A DNA stretch of 64,000 bases from Streptomyces sp. NBC_00289 (lineage in GTDB: Bacteria > Actinomycetota > Actinomycetes > Streptomycetales > Streptomycetaceae), in the NCBI RefSeq assembly GCF_041435115.1, contig NZ_CP108046.1, positions 6,448,001-6,512,000 on the forward strand. The letters are read 5' to 3'. This document shows positions 7,720 to 15,990 of the stretch, in pieces. A model generated the notes under the pieces. That model was not told the DNA's origin. It searched no databases and saw nothing but the letters and a program-made list of their open reading frames with translations. How positions within the stretch are numbered: position 1 is the first letter of the stretch; each line of letters begins with the position of its first letter. Both the position numbers and the translations under genes were made by a program.

Positions 7720-9510
7720 CTAGGCCTTGTACGAAAGCCCGTGGCCGAGCGGGAACAGCACACGCGTCGGATCGTCGGCCCGCTGCACCGGCACCGGCAG
7801 CCTCCCGCGCGGCGCGACGCGCCCCGCGATCACCCGCGCGGCGGCGCGCAGTTCGACGTCGGTCCAGGAGTAGGCCGCCAGGTAGGCCCGTACGGCGGGC
7901 AGTTGGGCCACGTCGTAGGGGTTGCGGACGGCGATCGCCACGACCGGCTTGCCGGTCGCCGTCAACTGCTCGACCAGTGTCTTCTGCGAGCTGGTCGCGG
8001 TGACGTTGTACGTCCCCACCACCACCGCGTCCGCGTCTCGGGCCGCCGCGACCGCCTGGGCGACGACCGCGGCGGACGGGGCCGTGCCGGTGGACAGGGC
8101 GGTGGCGGTGAAGCCGAGTTCGGTGAAGGCCGCGGCCAGGACGCCGGTGGGCGGTCCCGTGGTGCCGGACGGGGAGGCCGGGTCCGCGCCGACGACGAGC
8201 AGCCTGCCGTGGGTGCGCCGGGACAGCGGCAGCAGGCCCCCCTCGTTGACCAGCAGCGTCGTCGTCCGCTCGGCGATCCGGTCGGCCGCCCTGAGGTGCG
8301 CCGCGGTGCCGACCGTGCGGGTGACGCCGGACCGGCTGACGTACGGCCGGTCGAAGAGCCCCAGCCTCGACTTGAGCCGCAGGATGCGCAGCAGTGACTC
8401 GTCCAGGCGTGCTTCGGTGAGCTCGCCGTCGCGTACGGCCCCGAGGACCGCGTTCCAGGCGACGTCCAGCGAGGGCGGGTTGAGGAGCTGGTCCACGCCG
8501 GCCTTGAGCGCGAGCACGGGCACGCGGTCGTCGCCGTACTTGGTGCGGACCCCCTCCATGGCGAGCGAGTCGGTGATGACCACCCCGTCGTAGCCGAGCC
8601 GCCCGCGCAGGATGCCGGTCAGGATCGGGTGGGAGAGGGTGGCCGGGTCGCCGGAGTCGTCGAGCGCCGGGACCATGATGTGCGCGGTCATGATCGAGTC
8701 GATGCCGGCGGCGATCGCGGCCCGGAAGGGTGTCGCGTCCAGCCGCTCCCACACCTCGCGGCTGTGGGTGATGACCGGGAAGCCGTAGTGGCTGTCGACG
8801 GCGGTGTCACCGTGCCCGGGGAAGTGCTTGGCGGTCGCCGCGACCCCGGCGTGCCGGTACCCGGACACCTCGGCGGCGACCAGCGACGCCACCGCGTCCG
8901 GGTCGGCGCCGAAGGACCGTACGCCGATGACCGGATTGGCCGGGTTGACGTTCACGTCGGCCACCGGGGCGTAGTCCTGCCGGATGCCGGTCGCGCGCAG
9001 CTCGGCGCCCGCGATGCGGCCGAGGGTGCGGGCGTCGGCCCGGGACCGGCCGGCGCCGACGGCCATCGCGCCGGGGAACAGGGTGGCGGGCTCGCCCACG
9101 CGCGTGACTATCCCGTGCTCCTGGTCGGTGGAGATCAGCACGGGCAGACCGCGCGGCTGCTGTAGAGAGGCCCGCTGGATGCCGTTGGACAGCGCGGCGA
9201 TCTGGTACGGATCACGCGTGTTGTGCGCCCAGGTGAAGTAGATGATGCCGCCGACCCGATACCTGGCGATCAGCTCGGCGGCGGTACGGACACCGATCTC
9301 CTGGAGGTTGGCGTCGATGTCGGCCTGGTCGGGAGCGGTGGCCGAGTGACCGTAGACCCGCATCACGAACAACTGCCCGACCTTCTCCTCCGTCGTCATG
9401 TGGGAGATGAGGGCGCGCAGCCGATGGTCGTCCGCGTGCGCCTGGCCGCCGACCGTGACGGCTGCGGCGAGGCCGGCCGTGGCGGCGAGAACGGTACGTC
9501 TGGAGGGCAC
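7720..9510 (-). CDS. Secreted GH3 glycosidase, beta-N-acetylhexosaminidase-like
   Basis: This 596-residue protein starts at GTG 9510 with GGAAGGAG just upstream. A twin-arginine type leader (PSRRTVLAATAGLAAAV) ends at QAHA. The GH3 barrel spans about 30-370, with the KHFPGHGDT / DSH motif typical of NagZ-like N-acetylglucosaminidases and the nucleophile Asp in VITDSLAMEG. A C-terminal alpha/beta domain follows (about 400-590). Its likely role is hydrolysis of extracellular N-acetylglucosaminides (chitin or peptidoglycan fragments). The TAG stop lies in the CTAG shared with IS copy A, so the insertion left the protein intact but removed the original 3' flank. A promoter is visible at 9560-9588. 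Confidence 0.87.
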   Translation of the reverse strand: MPSRRTVLAATAGLAAAVTVGGQAHADDHRLRALISHMTTEEKVGQLFVMRVYGHSATAPDQADIDANLQEIGVRTAAELIARYRVGGIIYFTWAHNTRDPYQIAALSNGIQRASLQQPRGLPVLISTDQEHGIVTRVGEPATLFPGAMAVGAGRSRADARTLGRIAGAELRATGIRQDYAPVADVNVNPANPVIGVRSFGADPDAVASLVAAEVSGYRHAGVAATAKHFPGHGDTAVDSHYGFPVITHSREVWERLDATPFRAAIAAGIDSIMTAHIMVPALDDSGDPATLSHPILTGILRGRLGYDGVVITDSLAMEGVRTKYGDDRVPVLALKAGVDQLLNPPSLDVAWNAVLGAVRDGELTEARLDESLLRILRLKSRLGLFDRPYVSRSGVTRTVGTAAHLRAADRIAERTTTLLVNEGGLLPLSRRTHGRLLVVGADPASPSGTTGPPTGVLAAAFTELGFTATALSTGTAPSAAVVAQAVAAARDADAVVVGTYNVTATSSQKTLVEQLTATGKPVVAIAVRNPYDVAQLPAVRAYLAAYSWTDVELRAAARVIAGRVAPRGRLPVPVQRADDPTRVLFPLGHGLSYKA

Positions 9511-9559
9511 GTGCGCTCCTTCCGGAGAAGATCCACTGAAGGAAACTGCCGAACAGTCA

Positions 9560-9588
9560 GCAATAGTCGGGAAGTTTCTGCCAGTCAA
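9560..9588 (-). promoter_or_regulatory. Sigma-70-like promoter of the GH3 gene
   Basis: On the minus strand, TTGACT (9583-9588), a 17-bp spacer and TATTGC (9560-9565) form a good HrdB-type promoter about 50 bp upstream of the GTG start, giving an untranslated leader of roughly 40 nt. No DasR-type site was recognised nearby. Confidence 0.6.
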
Positions 9589-9618
9589 GGGAGCGCGCAC
9601 GGTACTCGTCGGCAAGGG

Positions 9619-9660
9619 GCCGTCATCGGCGCAGTTGGAGGGGGGCGCGCCGATGACGGC
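9619..9660. terminator. 14-bp hairpin downstream of the LysR gene
   Basis: GCCGTCATCGGCGC (9619-9632) and its exact complement (9647-9660) flank a 14-nt loop. It sits in the 317-bp gap between the LysR gene end and the GH3 promoter and would end LysR transcription before it reaches that promoter. Nothing else was recognised in this gap. Confidence 0.6.
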
Positions 9661-9827
9661 ACGCTGCCGGCCGCGGTACGGCGGAGAGGGTGGTTCGGCG
9701 GTCGCAGCCAGCAGCGAGGCCGATACCGCACCGAGGTGACTCATCCGGCAGCTTGCGGGTTGGACGGACCGGGGCGTGGCCGGGTTCCCGGGTCGGGGCC
9801 GATTCCCGGAAGTTGGTGGCCGTGGGG

Positions 9828-10745
9828 TCAACGGGACGCGTGAGCGGCGACCTTCGGCCAGTGCTCCCGCAGGGTGCGCACGGTCTCCGCGATCGCCGGA
9901 CGCCCCGCCGCTCCCTCCCGCCACAGCGCGTACAGCCGTCGTACGGGCATGGGGTCGAGCGGCACCACGGCCACCCCCGCGGGCAGCGGACCGCGGCCCA
10001 GCCGCGGGATGAGGGCGACCCCGAGGCCGGCCGCGACCAGTGCCACCAGGGTCGGGTTCTCCTCGGCCTGGTGGACGATCTCCGGCTCGTGGCCGGCCGC
10101 GCGCAGCGTCCGCACCAGCCAGTCGTGGCAGACCCGGCCGGGCGGCTGGCAGATCCACCGCTCGCCGCCCAGCTCGGCCCGCCGTACGGCCTTCCGCCCG
10201 GCGAGGGGATGCCCCTCGGGCACGAGCAGATCGCACAGGTCGTCCCCGATGACCGCCTGCTCCACGCCCGCCGGGCACGGCAGCGGCGCGATGTCCCAGT
10301 CGTGCGCGACGACGAGGTCGACGGCTCCCTTCGCCACCAGGTCCACGGACAGATGCGGGTCGATCTCGGTCAGCCGGGTGTCGAGGGCGGGGTGCCGTAC
10401 GGCCAGATCGGCCAGCACGCCGGGCAGCAGCCCGCGTGCCGCCGACGCGAACGCGGCGATCGTCAGCCGTCCCGACGGCACCCCCCGCCGCTCCTCGAGC
10501 TCCGTCTCCGCCCGCTCCACGATGGCGAGCAACTCATGTGCGGTGACGACCAGTTGAAGGGCGTCGGCGGTGAGCCGCACACCGCGCCCCTCCCGCTCCA
10601 GCAGAACCGTCCTGGTCTCCCGCTCCAGCTTCGCGATCTGCTGGGACACGGCGGAGGGCGTGTAGCCGAGGGCCGCGGCGGCCGCGCCCACGGTCCCGTG
10701 GACGGAGACGGCGTGCAGGGCGCGCAGGCGCTGGAGGTCAAGCAT
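9828..10745 (-). CDS. LysR-family transcriptional regulator
   Basis: This 305-residue regulator has a winged HTH at residues 3-62 (LRALHAVSVHGTVGAAAAALGYTPSAVSQQIAKLE) and a periplasmic-binding-like effector domain at about 90-300. It is transcribed divergently from the EamA transporter gene, with 235 bp between. By the usual LysR arrangement it probably controls the transporter and itself in response to a small ligand. The intergenic region holds five tandem 16-bp repeats. Confidence 0.9.
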   Translation of the reverse strand: MLDLQRLRALHAVSVHGTVGAAAAALGYTPSAVSQQIAKLERETRTVLLEREGRGVRLTADALQLVVTAHELLAIVERAETELEERRGVPSGRLTIAAFASAARGLLPGVLADLAVRHPALDTRLTEIDPHLSVDLVAKGAVDLVVAHDWDIAPLPCPAGVEQAVIGDDLCDLLVPEGHPLAGRKAVRRAELGGERWICQPPGRVCHDWLVRTLRAAGHEPEIVHQAEENPTLVALVAAGLGVALIPRLGRGPLPAGVAVVPLDPMPVRRLYALWREGAAGRPAIAETVRTLREHWPKVAAHASR

Positions 10746-10795
10746 GGGGCTCCCTTCCCGGGTGCGCCGACCGGCGGCCGAGCCGGCGGAGTTCG

Positions 10796-10875
10796 CGTCC
10801 GCCCGGCTTTCCGTCCGCCCGGCTTTTCGTCCGCCCGGCTTTTCGTCCGTCCGGCTCCTCGTCCGCCCGGCTTTG
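10796..10875. repeat. Five tandem 16-bp repeats in the LysR / EamA divergent region
   Basis: Units at 10796, 10812, 10828, 10844 and 10860 follow the consensus CGTCCGCCCGGCTTTT. Units 2 and 3 are identical, unit 4 has three changes, and units 1 and 5 differ in the last base. They lie 51 bp upstream of the LysR start and about 105 bp upstream of EamA. They may be a regulator array or a neutral minisatellite. Confidence 0.85.
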
Positions 10876-10980
10876 TGCCGATGGGGGCTTTCGCCAGCGG
10901 GCTTCCGTTAGCGTGGCTTCATCCAACCATGCAGTAATCATCGCTGGTGCTACACGGTCGGCGCACGTGATCCTCGACGC

Positions 10981-11901
10981 ATGCGACCCGCACACCTCGC
11001 CCTCGCCGTCCTCGTCGCCGCCGTCTGGGGCGTGAACTTCACCGTCATCGAGATCGGTCTCGACCACTTCCCGCCTCTCCTCTTCTCCGCCCTGCGCTTC
11101 CTGGTGGCCGCCCTGCCCGCGGTCTTCCTGGTGGGCCGCCCCAAGGTGGCCTGGAAGTGGATCGTGGGGGTCGGGCTGGCGCTCGGCGTCGCGAAGTTCG
11201 GGCTGCTGTTCGTCGGGATGGACGCGGGGATGCCGGCCGGCCTGTCGTCGCTCGTCCTGCAGATCCAGGCGGTGTTCACGGCCGTGATCGCGTTCGCGGT
11301 GCTGGGCGAACGCCCCACCCGGATCCGGGCGCTGGGCATGCTGGTCGCCCTCGCCGGCATCGGCGTCGCCGCCGTGGACGAAGGCGCCTCCGGCCCGCTC
11401 GGCGCGTTCGCGCTGGTGATCGCGGCGGCGGCCTGCTGGGGCGTGTCGAACGTCCTGACCCGCAGGGCCTCGCCGCCCGACGCCCTGAACTTCATGGTCT
11501 GGGTGAGCACGGTCCCGGTGCTGCCCCTGCTGGCCCTCTCCCTGCTGACGGAGGGCGCGAGCCGGGACCTGGACGCCCTGCGGGCCCTCGACTGGCAGGG
11601 CGCGTGCACGGTCCTCTACGTCGCCTGGATCACCACGGTCGGGGGCTTCGGCGCCTGGGGCTGGCTGCTGCGACGCCATCCCGCGTCCACCGTCGCCCCC
11701 TTCTCCCTGCTGGTCCCGGTCTTCGGAATGTCGTCCGCCGCCCTGTTCCTGGGCGAGTCGGTGAGCCCGCTCAGATGGTGCGCGGCGGCCCTCCTGGTGG
11801 GCGGTGTGACCCTGACCTCGATGCCCGGCGGGCGGCGAGCGGCCGTCCGTCCCGTGGACGCGCCGGCACCGGAGGCGGCCGCCGTCCGCTCGTCGACGTG
11901 A
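10981..11901 (+). CDS. EamA-family (DMT superfamily) transporter
   Basis: This 306-residue membrane protein has about ten predicted helices in two EamA repeats (about 1-140 and 145-280). Typical features are AAVWGVNFTVIEIGL at the start, the GER loops (AFAVLGERPTRIRALGMLV) ending the first repeat, and FLGESVSPLRWCAAALLVGG in the second. The family exports metabolites or amino acids; the substrate is unknown here. The ATG has no clear ribosome site, so a leaderless or short-leader message is possible. Its regulator is probably the divergent LysR gene. Confidence 0.88.
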   Translation: MRPAHLALAVLVAAVWGVNFTVIEIGLDHFPPLLFSALRFLVAALPAVFLVGRPKVAWKWIVGVGLALGVAKFGLLFVGMDAGMPAGLSSLVLQIQAVFTAVIAFAVLGERPTRIRALGMLVALAGIGVAAVDEGASGPLGAFALVIAAAACWGVSNVLTRRASPPDALNFMVWVSTVPVLPLLALSLLTEGASRDLDALRALDWQGACTVLYVAWITTVGGFGAWGWLLRRHPASTVAPFSLLVPVFGMSSAALFLGESVSPLRWCAAALLVGGVTLTSMPGGRRAAVRPVDAPAPEAAAVRSST

Positions 11902-11919
11902 CCCGGTGCCGGCCGCCGA

Positions 11920-12026
11920 CCCGCGGAACGCATGACGGGACCCTCGCCGGCCCGCGGAACGCTTGACGGGACCGATCGCCGATGATCGAAAACGGTGACT
12001 GGACTGATCGCCGGCGATCGGAAACG
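11920..12026 (+). promoter_or_regulatory. Two pairs of direct repeats upstream of the small hydrolase gene
   Basis: A 23-bp repeat (CCCGCGGAACGCNTGACGGGACC) occurs at 11920-11942 and 11951-11973, spaced 31 bp. A 21-bp repeat (GATCGCCGRYGATCGRAAACG) follows at 11974-11994 and 12006-12026, spaced 32 bp. Both spacings are three helical turns. A possible -35 TTGACG lies in the second 23-bp unit. This may be a duplicated promoter or operator block. Confidence 0.5.
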
Positions 12027-12035
12027 ATCGCGAAC

Positions 12036-12617
12036 ATGTCCTCCCACCTCATCCTGCACGGCTGGCAGAACCACCGTCCCGCGGGCCACTGGCAGCACTG
12101 GCTGGCCGGCCGGCTGACCGGACTCGGCCATCACGTGACCTATCCGCAGCTGCCCGACCCCGACGCTCCGGACCTCGACGTGTGGCTCGCCGAGACGGTC
12201 CGCCATCTCACCGGCCTGCCGGGCGGCACCGAGCGCGTGGTCGTGGCCCACAGCGCGTCCGCCGTGCTGTGGCTGCACGCCGTCGCCCGCGGAGCGGTAC
12301 GGGCCGGTGACGTCGACCGGGTGCTGCTCGTGGCGCCGCCGTCCGCCTCCGTGCTCGCGGGGATTCCCGAGGTCGCCGCGTTCGCCCCGCCGCCGCTGGA
12401 CTTCGCCCTGCCCGGGCCGGTCCGGCTCGTCGCCGGTGACGACGACCCGTACTGCCCGGAAGGGGCCCGTACCGCCTACGGCGAGCCGCTCCGCGTGCCG
12501 ACCGAGATCATCCCCGGCGCCGGTCACCTCGACCTGGTCGCCGGATACGGCTCGTGGCCCGCCGTACTGGACTGGTGTCTCGACCCGGCCGCGAAGCTGA
12601 CGGCTCGTCCCGCCTAG
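12036..12617 (+). CDS. RBBP9/YdeN-type alpha/beta hydrolase
   Basis: This is a 193-residue protein from ATG 12036 (MSSHLILHGWQNHRPAGHWQ). The nucleophile Ser is in VVVAHSASAV (A-H-S-A-S in place of GxSxG, common in this family), Asp is in GDDDPYCP and His in GAGHLDLVAGYGSWP. The protein is small and lacks a lid domain, as in RBBP9/YdeN serine hydrolases. Substrate unknown. An in-frame ATG at 11982 exists, but it lies inside the repeat block and is less likely. Its TAG stop overlaps the TAG stop of the convergent isomerase gene within one CTAG palindrome. Confidence 0.82.
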   Translation: MSSHLILHGWQNHRPAGHWQHWLAGRLTGLGHHVTYPQLPDPDAPDLDVWLAETVRHLTGLPGGTERVVVAHSASAVLWLHAVARGAVRAGDVDRVLLVAPPSASVLAGIPEVAAFAPPPLDFALPGPVRLVAGDDDPYCPEGARTAYGEPLRVPTEIIPGAGHLDLVAGYGSWPAVLDWCLDPAAKLTARPA

Positions 12618-13414
12618 GCCGACTCGTTGAGAAGGCGGGCCAGGTGTTCGCGGCCCGGGCCCAGCAGGCCGGGAAGCGGGGCCGCGGCCTCGTACCACCG
12701 CTTCTCGTACTCCCAGCACAGCCAGCCGTCCCAGCCGTGCCGGGAGAGGACCTCCACGCACTCGGTGAGGGGCAGCACGCCGGTGCCGAGCCGGACGGGA
12801 GTGGTGTCCTGCGCCGAGACGATGTCCTTGACCTGGACGTATCCGAGAGTCGGGGAGAGCGCCGCGTACGTCTCCGAGGGCTGCTCGCCGCCCAGCCAGG
12901 TGTGCATGACGTCCCAGAGCGAGCCGACCTGGTGGTGGCCGACCAGGCCGAGGATGCGGATCGCGTCGGCGCCGGTGCGGTGCGAGTCGTGGGTTTCCAG
13001 CAGGATGCGGACCCCGAGGTCGGCGGCGTACTCGGCGGCGGTGCCCAGCCGCCGGGCCGCCGTCGCGTCGGCCTCCTCCCGGCTCTGCTCCGGGGCGCCG
13101 CCGGGGAAGACCCGGACGAAGGGGGCGCCCAGGTCGCGGGCGAGGTCCAGGAGCCGTCGGAGCTCCTCGATGACGGGGGCGTCCGGGCCCGGCGCGGCCA
13201 CCCGCGCGTAACCCGCCACGCCGAGCACCTCCACCCCCGCCGCCTTGAACTCGGCGGCCACATCGGCCCGTTGGGCGAGGTCGAGGCCGGTGTGGACCGG
13301 TTCCTCGGAATGCGCGCGCAGTTCGATGCCGTGATAGCCGTACGTGGTCGCGAGCCGCAGCACCTCCGGGAGGGGGAGGCCGGGGACGCCGAGGGTGGAG
13401 AACGCCAGTTTCAT
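12614..13414 (-). CDS. Sugar phosphate isomerase/epimerase (xylose isomerase-like TIM barrel)
   Basis: This 266-residue protein was started at the ATG that gives MKLAFSTLGVPGLPLPEVL, the usual N-terminus of the AP-endonuclease-2 fold family. Metal ligands are visible as Glu in ILLETHDSHRTG, Asp/His in LWDVMHTW, and His-free C-terminal Glu in CWEYEKRWY. The family isomerises or epimerises ketoses or dehydrates inositol derivatives; the substrate is unknown. It lies 11 bp downstream of the MarR-GNAT gene on the same strand, probably in one transcript. It could act with the similar gene at 18433. Confidence 0.82.
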   Translation of the reverse strand: MKLAFSTLGVPGLPLPEVLRLATTYGYHGIELRAHSEEPVHTGLDLAQRADVAAEFKAAGVEVLGVAGYARVAAPGPDAPVIEELRRLLDLARDLGAPFVRVFPGGAPEQSREEADATAARRLGTAAEYAADLGVRILLETHDSHRTGADAIRILGLVGHHQVGSLWDVMHTWLGGEQPSETYAALSPTLGYVQVKDIVSAQDTTPVRLGTGVLPLTECVEVLSRHGWDGWLCWEYEKRWYEAAAPLPGLLGPGREHLARLLNESA

Positions 13415-13425
13415 GGTCCCTACTG

Positions 13426-14358
13426 TCACTCGCCGGTGCCCTGCAGGTCCAGGCGCCAGTCCTGGCCGACCAGGTCCTTTCCGAACGAGCGGTGCTCCTT
13501 CTCGGCGGCGAGGACGAAGCCGTGGCGCCGGTAGACGTGGCGGGCGGCGGTCAGGACGTCGTTCGTCCACAGGACGAGGTCGCGGTAGCCGACACCGCGC
13601 GCGAAGTCCACGACGGCCGCCACGAGCCGGTCGCCGATGCCGAGTCCGCGCGCGTCCGGCTCGACGAGCAGCAGGCGCAGCCGGGCGGTGCCGGGGGCTT
13701 CGTCGCGTACGCACATCACGCAGCCGACGGGCCGCCCGTCGATCTCGGCGATCCACACCCGTTCGAGGTGCGGATCGTGGTCCTCGGCGAAGTCGGCGAC
13801 GATCCTCGCGACCAGCCCCTCGTAGTCGGCGTTGAAGCCGTACTCGGCGGCGTACAGCGCCGCGTTGCGCTGCACGATCCAGCCGAGGTCACCGGGTCCC
13901 GGCTCGCGCAGCACGACGTCCTCGCGCCGGGCCGGGCGGCCGTCGGACAGGATCGTACGGACGGTGCGCATCGCCTCCGACAGGCGCGGGCGGTCGGCGG
14001 GCGGCACGGCCGCGAGCAGGGCGCCGACGGATTCGTCCGCGCGCTCGGTGAGCAGGGCGGCGGTCTCGCGTCCGCGGGCGGTGAGCGTGACGTGGCGCCG
14101 GCGCGGGTCCTCCAGGGAGGGCGTCCGCTCGATCAGCCCGTCCTGCTCGAACTTGTTCAGGATCCGGCTCAGATACCCGGAGTCCAGGGAGAGTTCGGAC
14201 CGGAGATCGGCCGCGTCGGTACGAGGCGAGTGCGCGAGTTCGTACAGGACGCGGGACTCGGTGAGGGTGTAGGGGGCGTAGAGGTGGCGGCTGTAGTCGA
14301 GGGCCCCGATGACGTTCGTGTAGAAGCGGTTGAAGGCGCGGATGTCCTGGACGGTCAT
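13426..14358 (-). CDS. MarR-type regulator fused to a GNAT acetyltransferase
   Basis: This is a 310-residue protein with two parts. Residues 1-145 form a MarR winged HTH (TDAADLRSELSLDSGYLSRILNKFEQ). Residues about 160-305 form a GNAT N-acetyltransferase with the acetyl-CoA loop RGLGIGDRLV and the C-terminal RRHGFVLAAEKEHRSFGKDL. MarR-GNAT fusions are known in actinomycetes and are annotated as HTH/GNAT proteins. The catalytic part may sense or modify the ligand whose response the HTH controls. A TGACT-C-AGTCA palindrome lies just upstream. Confidence 0.88.
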   Translation of the reverse strand: MTVQDIRAFNRFYTNVIGALDYSRHLYAPYTLTESRVLYELAHSPRTDAADLRSELSLDSGYLSRILNKFEQDGLIERTPSLEDPRRRHVTLTARGRETAALLTERADESVGALLAAVPPADRPRLSEAMRTVRTILSDGRPARREDVVLREPGPGDLGWIVQRNAALYAAEYGFNADYEGLVARIVADFAEDHDPHLERVWIAEIDGRPVGCVMCVRDEAPGTARLRLLLVEPDARGLGIGDRLVAAVVDFARGVGYRDLVLWTNDVLTAARHVYRRHGFVLAAEKEHRSFGKDLVGQDWRLDLQGTGE

Positions 14359-14377
14359 GATCGTCGACCCCGATGGT

Positions 14378-14388
14378 TGACTCAGTCA
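14378..14388. promoter_or_regulatory. Putative MarR operator
   Basis: Perfect palindrome TGACTCAGTCA centred 25 bp upstream of the MarR-GNAT start codon. Position and symmetry fit an autoregulatory operator; this is inference only. Confidence 0.4.
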
Positions 14389-14486
14389 GAGATACCGTGG
14401 GACGAGCCTAGGCCGACGAACGCCACCCGTCCATGCCCACACCGGAACGGCATGGCCCCGCAGCGAACCTGTGCCGGCCCCGCTTT

Positions 14487-14780
14487 GAGCCGAGCCGCGC
14501 TCAGGTCCGGGGCCCCCGGAGACCCCCCGCTCCCGAGCCGAGCCGCGCTCAGGTCCGGGGCCCCCGGGAGAACTCCGCACCCGAGCCGCGCCGCGCTCAG
14601 ACCCGGGGCCCCCGGAGACCCCCCGCTCCCGAGCCGAGCCGCGCTCAGGTCCGGGGCCCCCGGGAGAACTCCGCACCCGAGCCGCGCCGCGCTCAAACCC
14701 GGGCCCCCGGAGAACCCCGCACCCGACCCGACCCGAGGAGCCCCCCTCAGACCCGGGGCCCCCCGGAGGACCCCCGCACC
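14487..14780. repeat. 48-bp GC-rich minisatellite with built-in hairpins
   Basis: Tandem units begin at 14487, 14535, 14583, 14631 and 14679 (48, 48, 48, 48 and 46 bp), with a degenerate sixth at 14725-14780. Units 1 and 3 share one ending and units 2 and 4 another, so there is a higher-order 96-bp period. Each unit carries the near-palindrome TCCGGGGCCCCCGGA or a variant. The array fills most of the 388-bp gap between the LacI gene end and the MarR-GNAT promoter, and overlaps the last codons of the LacI gene. It could act as a multiple terminator. Confidence 0.9.
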
Positions 14781-15793
14781 ATCAACTCGCCCCGTACGGT
14801 GGCGATCCCCCCGGGCGGCGGTTCCTCGCGGCCCATCGCGATGCGGCCGGCCCGTGCTCCGGCCTCCGCGAGCGGGAGTCGTACCGTCGTGAGGGACGGC
14901 ACCGTGTCGACGCTGAACGGCAGGTCGTCGAAGCCGGCCACGGACACGTCGTCCGGGATGCGCAGGCCGGAGTCGCGCAGGGCGGCACAGGCCCCGAGCG
15001 CGACGGAGTCGTTCGCCGCCACCACCGCCGTCAGGGACGGGTCCCGGCGCAGCAGCTCGAGCGTGGCCTCGTACCCGGAACGTCTGTCGTACCGGCCGTG
15101 CACCGTCCAGCGCGGGTCTTCCTCTATGCCGTGTGCCTCGAGCGCCGCCCGGTGGCCCTCCAGCCGGTGCCGGGTGGTCGTCCGCTCCTCCGGGCCGGTG
15201 ATGTAGCCGAGGCGCCGGTGCCCGAGACCGATGAGGTGCTCCGTGAGCTGCCGGGCGCCCCCGCGGTTGTCGAAGGTGAGCGCGATCGCCTGGGTGTCGG
15301 GTGCGGGCGGGCGACCGCACAGCACCACCCGGGTGCCGGCGTCCGCCATCTTCCGCAGCTTCGCCGTCATCGCCGTCGCGTGCGGCACGTTCTCCACGGC
15401 GCCGCCGGTCAGCACGACGGCCGCCGCCCGCTGCCGTTGCAGCAGGGTGAGGTAGGTCAGCTCGCGCTCCGGGGAGCCCCCGGTGTTGCACACCACCGCC
15501 AGCCGCTCCCCGCCGGCGCGGCCGCCGGGCCCCCCGATCTCGGACTGGATCGCGCTCGCCATGATCCCGAAGAAGGGGTCGGCGATGTCGTTGACCAGGA
15601 TGCCGACCAGGTCGGAGGTGGCCGCGGCGAGTGAGCTCGCCGGACCGTTGAGCACGTAGTCCAGGTCGTCCACCGCCCGCAGCACCCGCTCGCGGGTGGA
15701 AGCGGCGACGGGGTAGTTCCCGTTCAGCACGCGCGACACCGTCGCGGGGGAGACCTGCGCGCGGGCCGCCACGTCCGCCAGGGTCACCGTCAT
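14747..15793 (-). CDS. LacI-family regulator facing the oxidoreductase operon
   Basis: This 348-residue protein starts at ATG 15793 (MTVTLADVAARAQVSPATVSRVLNG), with GGAGG and GAGG upstream. HTH at 4-25, hinge at about 45-60, and a sugar-binding domain to the end (GHRRLGYITGP, VAANDSVALGACAAL, VSVAGFDDLPF). It diverges from the Gfo/Idh gene, and a LacI-type core AAGCGCTT lies at 16034-16041 just downstream of that gene's predicted promoter. It is probably the repressor of the 16134-19287 operon, relieved by a pathway sugar. The C-terminal tail (VRGSSGGPRV) is encoded by the start of the minisatellite. Confidence 0.9.
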   Translation of the reverse strand: MTVTLADVAARAQVSPATVSRVLNGNYPVAASTRERVLRAVDDLDYVLNGPASSLAAATSDLVGILVNDIADPFFGIMASAIQSEIGGPGGRAGGERLAVVCNTGGSPERELTYLTLLQRQRAAAVVLTGGAVENVPHATAMTAKLRKMADAGTRVVLCGRPPAPDTQAIALTFDNRGGARQLTEHLIGLGHRRLGYITGPEERTTTRHRLEGHRAALEAHGIEEDPRWTVHGRYDRRSGYEATLELLRRDPSLTAVVAANDSVALGACAALRDSGLRIPDDVSVAGFDDLPFSVDTVPSLTTVRLPLAEAGARAGRIAMGREEPPPGGIATVRGELMVRGSSGGPRV

Positions 15794-15830
15794 GTCCTCG
15801 TCCTCCGGTAGCGCGTCTCGTCGCATCTGG

Positions 15831-15860
15831 TCGTACGTCGCCGTACGTCGTCGTACACGG
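15831..15860. repeat. Three 10-bp GTACG repeats in the LacI gene leader
   Basis: TCGTACGTCG, CCGTACGTCG and TCGTACACGG follow each other with exact 10-bp period, 38-67 bp upstream of the LacI start. Read on the minus strand they contain CGTACGAC-like units, the same motif repeated three times before the divergent operon (16084-16114). Confidence 0.75.
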
Positions 15861-15990
15861 GTGCGTGGCCGCACGGCCTGGACGATGGACGCAGCCCGCA
15901 CAGGCACCCCACAGCCACGGTTTCGAGCAGACCTTACGGCCACCGGCCCCCGTTGTTCGCCCCCTCGAACAACTCAACCCCGTCACGGTC

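Noticed and set aside
9511..9827. A DasR (GlcNAc) operator upstream of the GH3 gene
   Set aside because: No sequence close to the known DasR site was found by eye in this gap.
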